Below, piece by piece: positions 55,398-64,000 of a DNA stretch of 64,000 bases. This DNA comes from Bidens hawaiensis (taxonomy: Eukaryota > Streptophyta > Magnoliopsida > Asterales > Asteraceae): the NCBI GenBank assembly GCA_021521415.1, contig JAIQDT010001733.1:248001-312000 (forward strand). The letters run 5' to 3'. Position 1 is the first letter of the stretch. Each line of letters opens with the position of its first letter. The translations under genes were made by a program, and so were the position numbers. A model generated the notes under the pieces. That model did no database searches and had not been told where the DNA came from. It saw only the letters and a list, made by a program, of their open reading frames with translations.

Positions 55398-55836
55398 CTA
55401 GTTTGTTCTAATAGTTGTGAATTTCTTTATCCTATATTATTTAAACATTTTGTGCGGCTAGTTGTTTCATTGTGGGTTAAAGACTTGAACTAGTTGGTGT
55501 AATCATTGGGCTAAACGGTTGCTGGATTACAACTTGTAGTTAGGCTTAAGGCTATAGACCCATGGTGATGGTCGCATGTATATGTGTTTTTAAGTACAGA
55601 GGTATGAGGATTGTAAGGAATGAATCGGTGGACACTTTTAAATAGCTTCAAAAGAGTCTTCAATGTAGTCTTGTTCATCATCTTGTTCGATCTAGTCACC
55701 ATCATGGTCTCAATCTCTATCTCTATCTGGCTTTATTCGATACTTAAAATATTTTAGTATCGATGAGAATCAATGGTTAATTATACAATCATATGTTGGT
55801 GTGCAATCTCACCTATCAAGATAGTGTTCAGTAACG
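55398..55836. other. Upstream region of the aldo-keto reductase gene
   Basis: No coding sequence. A 64-codon minus-strand frame at 55511-55705 has no family resemblance. Probable promoter and 5' UTR of the downstream gene; no clear TATA box. Confidence 0.5.
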
Positions 55837-58052
<2,216 letters not shown>

Positions 58053-58835
58053 ATTGTAGTATAGACTAGATAAGAAAGTGTGTCCATGACTCCATGATAT
58101 TGACACTCTTATCATTTATGATCTCTTGTAATTCTTGTTACCATATCTTGTTTTAGAAACATTTGATGACTTGAAAATAATCCATGCATCTTGGAAAAAA
58201 GCTCACACTCTCTCGTTCTTTTTATTGATCGTCAATAATTTGTTTTCAAACGTAATCCTAAACATAACAGTCAACGTTGGTCCATCGGTCGTTGATTACC
58301 ATCAATCGTTGGTTACCATTAGTCCCTGATACCTTACCTACGTGTAACACACTAACACCCACATTAAATAAAACTAATTTTATAAAATAAACTAGACGGG
58401 TGCCAGTGTCATGCAGCAGGAAACGCAGATAATAATTTTACATGTGCTTATTGTTTGGTTTGAAACCGTAAAACCGTTTAGACTGGTCATTAGTTTGATT
58501 TCACAGTTGATTTTTTTCCTTTAACTTTTGGCCAGTCGTTTCCAATTTTCAAAGGTCCTGTCTTGGTTTTCGATGACAAAAAACCGTTAATAATGGTTTG
58601 GCTCACGGTTTAATTTAAAATCATCAAAACCAGACCATAAACACCCATACGTAAAATATTATTTTTTTAACTGAAAAAACTATAACAGTATCATACACAA
58701 ATTGAAGATAAAAATATGCTCGTTTTTATGTTGTACTTTTTTTTAAAAAAAATATTAAAATATGAAAAGGTTATTAATGTTTAAAAATTATGGTGATAAT
58801 TGAATTAAAATAAGATATATGTAAAAGATTAAGAG
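58053..58835. other. 3' flank of AKR gene with a hAT-like trace
   Basis: Downstream sequence without a gene. 58450-58650 consists of AAACCGT and ACGGTTT words and ends AAACCAGACCATAAACACCC, like the hAT-type MITEs elsewhere in the window, but I could not find the left end or a target duplication. Near 58393-58420 there is CTAGACGGGTGCCAGTGTC, slightly like a Helitron 3' end on the minus strand. Confidence 0.4.
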
Positions 58836-58838
58836 TAA

Positions 58839-59136
58839 GACCATCCTTAGTGGGCAAGTTATCCACGCTTTTTGAGGCCAAAACTTCGGGGAACAACGCT
58901 CCCCTGGCATTTTGGGATGATTTTTTGGTACCGGTGTTTTGTACATAACGTTGGTGTAGCACGAGTTTTGAGGGTCTTGTGAGAGAGAGGTAGAGAGAGG
59001 TAGAGAGAGGGGGAGGAGAGAGGCGTTTTGGGGACATTTTCCCACCAAAACCACTTTTTGCAAAATGCATCAAAAGCTGACTAGGAGAAAATGGCATAAA
59101 ATGTCTGGGTATGTCTAGTTTTGACTACGTATGGTC
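58839..59136. mobile_element. PIF/Harbinger-type MITE
   Basis: 298 bp, target duplication TAA (58836-58838, 59137-59139), inverted ends GACCATCCTTAGTGG and, from the right, GACCATACGTAGT. Contains a GAGAGAGG purine tract (58980-59025). The overlapping minus-strand frames of 91 and 107 codons are accidental. Confidence 0.75.
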
Positions 59137-59327
59137 TAATAGTTGTAAATATTGTTTAAATTTGCAAATGCTGATTATAGTTGAGAAGGCAATATGGTAA
59201 CTACATTAAATAAATGTGAGTTTTAATGTGAGAATAACTTTTTTTGCTTCCATTCAATGTTGTATCATGCAATATTACTTGTAAATCCGTTAATATAAAG
59301 TGCCTTAATTTGCCCCTCTTTTATGTA

Positions 59328-60624
59328 TCTACATATTCTAATAAAGTAAAATAAATATGGACACTTGTCATGTTTTGGTTAATTCTCACAATATTCTCCC
59401 TCCAAAACTAATTAACCCTAATATATGTAATAAATCAATAATTATTCACTTTCCTTTTACACTATATTTATATAATATCTATATATTTTTATAAATATAA
59501 ATATTAACATATTATTTTACTACATATTACAAAATACTTGGGTGAATTTCAAAAATTAACAACAAATCATGTTTCTCAAATGAAAGTTGTTTCTGGTTTT
59601 TTATGGAACTTAAATTTGATATTATGGGTCAAAAGTTGGTAAATAGATTATTTGGTACAAATTAACTACATTTAGGTCAAAATTTGTTACGGGACAAAAG
59701 TGAAAATTTTGAGTATTTTTAAAAGTTTGAGAATGCAAAATAGATTTATCGTCAAATTTGTTATGGGTTCAAAGTGTTGACTTTGAAATGTCAAAATTAT
59801 GAAAGTTAGAATTTTTAAACATGATTCGAGTTTAAAATTTATTTTTAAGGGCATTTTTTAAAATAATCAAAAGGTTCGGGATTTGGCAAACTCACTATTT
59901 TTCCCTCAACTATTAAAATGTAAGAAAAGACTGCGAGACATACCACCCCCATGCCTATTAATGCTTCTAACTTATATCAATTTTGAAATATTTATGTTAA
60001 CATTAATTTTTCCTTCAATGGTGATCAGAACGTTGTATGAGAAGCATGTCATGGAAAAGTGGAAAACTATGCTCAAATGAAACAAAATATTCACAAAATT
60101 GGATGGGTTAACATGTTATTTTTTATGTTGTCATTATGACAAAGTCGAGAAGCCCTCTGAAACTAATCAAAATCTTTTTCATAGTGTAGCTCAGAAAAAC
60201 ATAGCTCTTGAAGAACATCCATTGTTACAATTTAATGTTCTACTTTCTTTTAATTAGTGGTAAATTGATAAATATATCAATAAAGGTAACGCTCCTTTTG
60301 TATTTAGACTGAATGGTTAGAACTACTATCGTATGAGAAGCTTTATTTTCGAAATTGGTTCATAACCAAAAGTCTTTCAATTATACATATATGGCACCGA
60401 GAATGAAATTTTCAATAGAAAGAAATATTCTTGGATATGTTTTTGCACGAGCATCATTTAAAAAAGTAATTTTGTGATATAAATAAAATTAATTTATGTA
60501 CACAATGTATAAATACAAGCATAGATGTAATACATTTTTTTTCATATACGCTATGTAATTATTTGTTTTATTTATAATTTTATAATTTAAATTATCCCGT
60601 GTGTGACACGGGCTCTAAAACTAA
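59328..60624 (+). mobile_element. Helitron with a decayed RepHel trace
   Basis: 1,297 bp. The 5' end TCTACATATTCTAATAAAGT follows an A; the 3' end has hairpin CCCGTGT-GTG-ACACGGG (60596-60612), CTCTAAAA and CTAA followed by T. Around 60290-60415 a plus frame reads FRLNG, NYYRMRSFIFEIGS and PKVFQLYIYGTENEIFNRK with stops between, matching the N-terminal part of plant Helitron helicase proteins (FRINGQ, YHRIGSLLP, AQLYIYDTENEV in intact relatives). It is therefore a deletion derivative of an autonomous Helitron. Confidence 0.8.
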
Positions 60625-61050
60625 TTATATATAATATATACAAAAAAATGATCTCATTTCTTTTCTTCTACAAACACATTGGATGTACGTAAGTGTGTGA
60701 TAAAAAGATTGTATTATAGCTACATTATAATACATTGTTCACAAGTGCCAGGGGTTTGACTATTCGTAACCACACATTTGAAAATTCAGAATAACCCATA
60801 ACAATAGAGGGTTACAATAAAAACGCATGGCAGAACTTGATTAATTGGTTTGTCTCCTTTAATCTGTTGAACCCACAGCAACAACCACTAGAGACCAGTT
60901 ATATGTCTTGAAATAGAAACCTGCAGTGATGAAAATTTTAGGTTAAGAAATTTAAAAAAGATTTATTTTTCAGATAATTTTGTCCAAATATGTATCATGT
61001 TGAGTAATAATAGTTTAATGGACCATGAAATTACAAACAACTAACCTGTC
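60625..61050. other. Gene-free stretch downstream of the MADS gene
   Basis: No coding region seen. It probably contains the 3' UTR of the minus-strand MADS-box gene. Confidence 0.5.
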
Positions 61051-61683
61051 TCAACCACCGAAAAGCCCATATCTCCGCATGCATTCATTTGGAGTCATGT
61101 TTATTTCCTCTCTATTATCGTTACCACATATGCCACTTGGAGCTAAAAAGGGGACAACTGCTAGCAGGTTGTTCTCCACAGAGCTCTTCTTATGTTCCTC
61201 GATGTTGATTTTCAACCAACCCATAGCCACCATCAACTTCTCCAGATCTTCTTGTCCTTGGCACTCTATTGGAGCTTTCCACGAATGATTGTTTCTGCCT
61301 TTTGCCTCAATTTTTGAAAGTTCTTCACTTTTCTTCTTTTCAATCTCTAGCTGATTTATTGAATGACTGAGTTGCGTATTGAACTCATACACACTAGCAT
61401 TACGATGTACATTGATAAGTTGGGTGGTGCTGGAATATGGTTCTGGGCTCTGTGCAAGGAAACGGTCAAGAATACTCTCAACAGAAGGGTGCCCAAAACT
61501 GTATGCATTCTTGCGTGGAGAAAAGGCTATGATAGACATTTCCACCCCGCACAAGATGCAGAGTTCACTTGCTTTCTTGAACAAGCCAGAACGGCGTTTG
61601 GAGAAGGTAACCATCAAGTTTCTCTCCTTCTTCATTTTTTCCATTCGGATCTTTTGGCGATCTTTGGTCTTTTTAAGCCTCAT
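61051..61683 (-). CDS. Type I (M-alpha, AGL62-like) MADS-box transcription factor
   Basis: A single-exon gene of 210 codons. The MADS domain covers residues about 1-60, with FSKRRSGLFKKASELCILCG (residues 27-46) fully typical of AGL62-like proteins and the downstream FGHPSVESILDRFL block also present. The first part differs from the usual form: KDRQKIRMEKMKKERNLMV where the family normally has GRQKIEMKKI and NNRQVT-like residues. The middle (about 95-120) is a predicted coiled coil (NQLEIEKKKSEELSKIEAKG). The C-terminus ends MRRYGLFGG. AGL62-like factors act in the nucleus in endosperm and female-gametophyte development; the role of this copy is unknown. No TATA box could be assigned. The altered N-terminus could weaken DNA binding or mark a fast-evolving copy. 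Confidence 0.9.
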   Translation of the reverse strand: MRLKKTKDRQKIRMEKMKKERNLMVTFSKRRSGLFKKASELCILCGVEMSIIAFSPRKNAYSFGHPSVESILDRFLAQSPEPYSSTTQLINVHRNASVYEFNTQLSHSINQLEIEKKKSEELSKIEAKGRNNHSWKAPIECQGQEDLEKLMVAMGWLKINIEEHKKSSVENNLLAVVPFLAPSGICGNDNREEINMTPNECMRRYGLFGG

Positions 61684-62262
61684 TGTGGTTGTTGTAACAA
61701 AAGTTATCTGGGGTTTAATTTGATTGATTTGAGGAAATGTGTACCAACTTGTATGATACTTATATGCCTCACCTTAGCTTACAAATTACACCATGTGTTG
61801 TATACACTATTAATGACAGTAATTTCATTCCCATAATGAAAATTCTTTTTCCTTATTTCCATATGAATCATGATTAATGCTTTATAACTTTCCTTATGAA
61901 TATTCAAGTGCAAAATTTTTGGTCAACATTAGATATTTCTCCATACTATGTTTTCGAGTCAAAAAATCCATGGAGTGAGCACATATGCTAATTAATTAAA
62001 TACGTATATGGTTCATGGGCATGTTCGTCTGTTATACATTTTTCTATATATAACGCTAAGAAATAAATGATTAAGTCATGATTACTTTAAATCAATACGA
62101 TACATGTCAAATACATTAAAATTTACAATTTGAGATTCGAACGTGTCAATTTTATGAAAGAAAGAATGGTGAAAGTAGAGCATACAAATAAATTGTTGAA
62201 GTTTTAATAATATAAAATTTAAGCACAATAAAATAATTTAATTTTAGTTACATGGTTTATGG
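61684..62262. other. Upstream region of the MADS gene
   Basis: No gene. It contains the presumed promoter of the MADS-box gene (minus strand). The plus-strand frames of 114 and 157 codons that overlap the MADS gene are its shadows. Confidence 0.5.
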
Positions 62263-62270
62263 TATTGAAC

Positions 62271-62868
62271 TACGGGTGAGCAGGAAACCGAATTAACCGA
62301 ACCGAAACCGAATTAACCGAATAAACCGAACCGAAAAAACCGAACCGAAGCATTAACCGATGGTTAATTTTTTGTTTTTTTGAAAAACCGAATTTTCGGT
62401 TTTGGTTCGGTTTTCCATTTTTAAAAAACCAAAAAAAAAACCCGAACATAACCGATATCTGTTTTTACTTAATACAATTATATGTGTTTTTTTAGATGTT
62501 ATGACCAGAAACAAAATACCAAAAGGATCTCCCGTTGATAGTGATGATGAAGATAAATAAGATGAAGAATGAAGATTAAAACTAAACTTTTAGTGTTTTT
62601 TTTATTAAGAACTTTGTTTAATTTTAAACTCTGGTACTTTTGTAAGTTTGTATTCGTTTGGTTCCACGTTACAAATGCCTATTTTTGTGTTTTGAATATA
62701 ATATGCATTTTCATTTTTTTGGATTTTTTTTGCAATGCCTACACACACAAAAAAAAAACCGATTATAACCGAAGAGAAACCGAAAAACAAAAACCAAATG
62801 GTTTGTGTATTTGAAAAACCGACTTTTCGGTTTCACCTAAAAACCGAACCAAACCGTACACAGCCATA
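62271..62868. mobile_element. hAT-type non-autonomous element
   Basis: 598 bp with perfect 8-bp target duplication TATTGAAC (62263-62270, 62869-62876). Ends TACGGGTGAGCAGG and, from the right, TATGGCTGTGTACGG; AACCGAA/TTCGGTTT subterminal words on both sides as in the other hAT-type elements here. Confidence 0.83.
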
Positions 62869-62985
62869 TATTGAACACTAAAATATTAATTGTTTGCCAT
62901 ATATGTAAGTGTATTATTTAATTATTTATTATGTTTAATGCTTTGTAGTTACCGACAAATATTTTGGTGTGACAAAAACATATAA

Positions 62986-63707
62986 TAAGGGGTCGAAACG
63001 GGTCATGAGTCGGAACGGGTTAGGGTTGGAATAAGTCAACTAAAAAAGGGTTAGTTTGGTTTGAGTCAGAACGGGTAGGGTCAACAGGTTCGGGTCAGAA
63101 CAGGTCCGGGTCGGAAGGGTCAAGGCCAGAACGGGTCAAAACGGGTTTCAAATCGTTTTTTTTTTTTGAAGAATGAGGACAACGAAAGAAACGTTTTAGT
63201 TTTTTTACATTTTTCGTTTTTGAGTTATGATCTTTTTATTAATTTTTTAGGGGTTTTTATTAACATTAAAAACCTCGCAAAAAAATACAAAAAATAAAAA
63301 ATAAAAAAATTTATATCTCAAAATATAAATCAAAAATGAAAAAAGTAAAATAACTAAAATGTTTCCTCCGTTATCATCGTTCCAAAAAAAATCAAGAAAG
63401 GAACTTAAACTGAAAAGTCAACGAAAACGAAACAAAAGACCAGAACTGAATCTAATTGATCGAAACCGAAAAAATCAATCAAAACTAAACTAAAAAACTG
63501 AAACCGAACAGAAATGAAACTGAAAAAGCCAACCAAAACAAAACAAAAAGCCGAAAACGAATCCGAAACCGACCAAAAACAAACAAAAAAAACCAAAACC
63601 CAACACGTACATTTAATTAAAATTTATGACCCAAACCAACTCATATGATTTTTTAAACAATCCAAATTAATCCATTTGAAATGGTTTTGGTCAAAATTGT
63701 CACCCTT
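62986..63707. mobile_element. Probable hAT-type MITE with GGGTC repeats
   Basis: 722 bp with 8-bp target duplication ACATATAA (62978-62985, 63708-63715). Ends TAAGGGGTCGAAACGGG and, from the right, AAGGGTGACAATTTTGACC, so the inverted repeat is weak. The left part is a GGGTCAGAACG low-complexity run (62990-63150), the right part AAAACCGAAA words (63400-63600). Confidence 0.65.
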
Positions 63708-63715
63708 ACATATAA

Positions 63716-64000
63716 CTAATCATGACCCAATAGGAATTTAAATATTTTCCACTATCTGAAAAGGTATATTAGATTATTAGGCTTGTTATATACAGTTTTT
63801 TTTAATTAAATATTTTTCGTTTTATTGGTTCAACTAGTGGGTTTAAAATTTTATTTGTGAGTTGTGACTGAACCAACGACAAATCGACAATGATAGTCAT
63901 AAGTTAATTACAGGTGTAATATATATAGGTGTAATGGACCTGTTTAAAAAACATAGAGAATAACAGTTACGACTTACGAGTCGTTAATATTGAAGGTACA
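63716..64000 (+). repeat. Duplicate of part of the BAHD intron
   Basis: Clearly similar to about 49300-49535, the start of the acyltransferase intron: shared words include ATTTTCCACTATCTGAAAAG, GAACCAACGACAAATCGACA and TTAATATTGAAGGTACA. Together with ACAAAAACATATAA at 62972 (before the MITE), the same order as in the intron is kept. No exon 1 is found upstream here. It runs off the right edge, so exon 2 of a paralogue may follow. Confidence 0.75.

Noticed and set aside
58774..59097. 91- and 107-codon minus-strand frames
   Set aside because: Fall inside a TAA-flanked MITE with a GAGA tract; no family resemblance and strong low complexity.
61363..61836. 114- and 157-codon plus-strand frames
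   Set aside because: Antisense shadows of the MADS-box gene.

Overview
The window is plant nuclear DNA: AT-rich and crowded with transposable elements, with three intron-era host genes of ordinary plant families in the last quarter. The organism is a eudicot. The style of the Tekay-type chromoviruses, the Helitrons and the hAT/Harbinger miniature elements suggests a daisy-family (Asteraceae) genome, but that is an impression and nothing in the sequence proves the species.

Layout. 1-6.9 kb: edge of an LTR, a gypsy reverse-transcriptase scrap, a Helitron-like element, a 43-bp tandem array, a 1-kb TRIM-like LTR element (TSD AAGTT) and a hAT-type MITE (TSD GTTTTGGT). 6.99-19.4 kb: a three-level nest. 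A 5'-truncated L1 LINE (TSD AATTTTGCAA) is split by a 12-kb minus-strand Tekay-like Ty3/gypsy element (TSD GTTAG), whose RT region is split by a solo LTR (TSD CAGAA). 19.4-27 kb: gene-free, with several hAT-like non-autonomous elements. 27.03-40.5 kb: a heavily decayed plus-strand Ty3/gypsy element that took up three further LTR insertions, two with clean TSDs (AATGG, TCTCT). 40.9-43.0 kb: a solo LTR (TSD AAACA) with an array of palindromes upstream of its TATA box. 43-48.3 kb: a cluster of Helitron ends and fragments, an RTE-type LINE 3' fragment and a MITE.

Host genes. A two-exon BAHD acyltransferase gene (48.8-52.6 kb, +; 460 aa; HxxxD and DFGWG present) carries in its single intron a whole PIF/Harbinger-type element (TSD TAA) with an intact spliced antisense ORF1 and no visible transposase. 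A five-exon aldo-keto reductase gene (55.8-58.1 kb, +; 343 aa; D-Y-K-H tetrad present) resembles perakine reductase/auxin-induced PCNT115-like proteins. A single-exon type I (M-alpha, AGL62-like) MADS-box gene lies at 61.05-61.68 kb on the minus strand. The last ~300 bases resemble part of the BAHD intron, hinting at a duplicated copy just beyond the window.

The genes do not form a pathway. The biology here is mostly genome turnover: repeated LTR insertion followed by LTR-LTR recombination to solo LTRs. The points most worth a second look are (1) an extra ORF between the 5' LTR and gag in both large gypsy elements, each followed by a splice-acceptor-like sequence directly at the gag ATG; (2) palindrome arrays in LTR U3 regions; and (3) the ORF1-only Harbinger inside the BAHD intron. 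I saw no previously undescribed defence, CRISPR or biosynthetic system, and no tRNA or rRNA gene.
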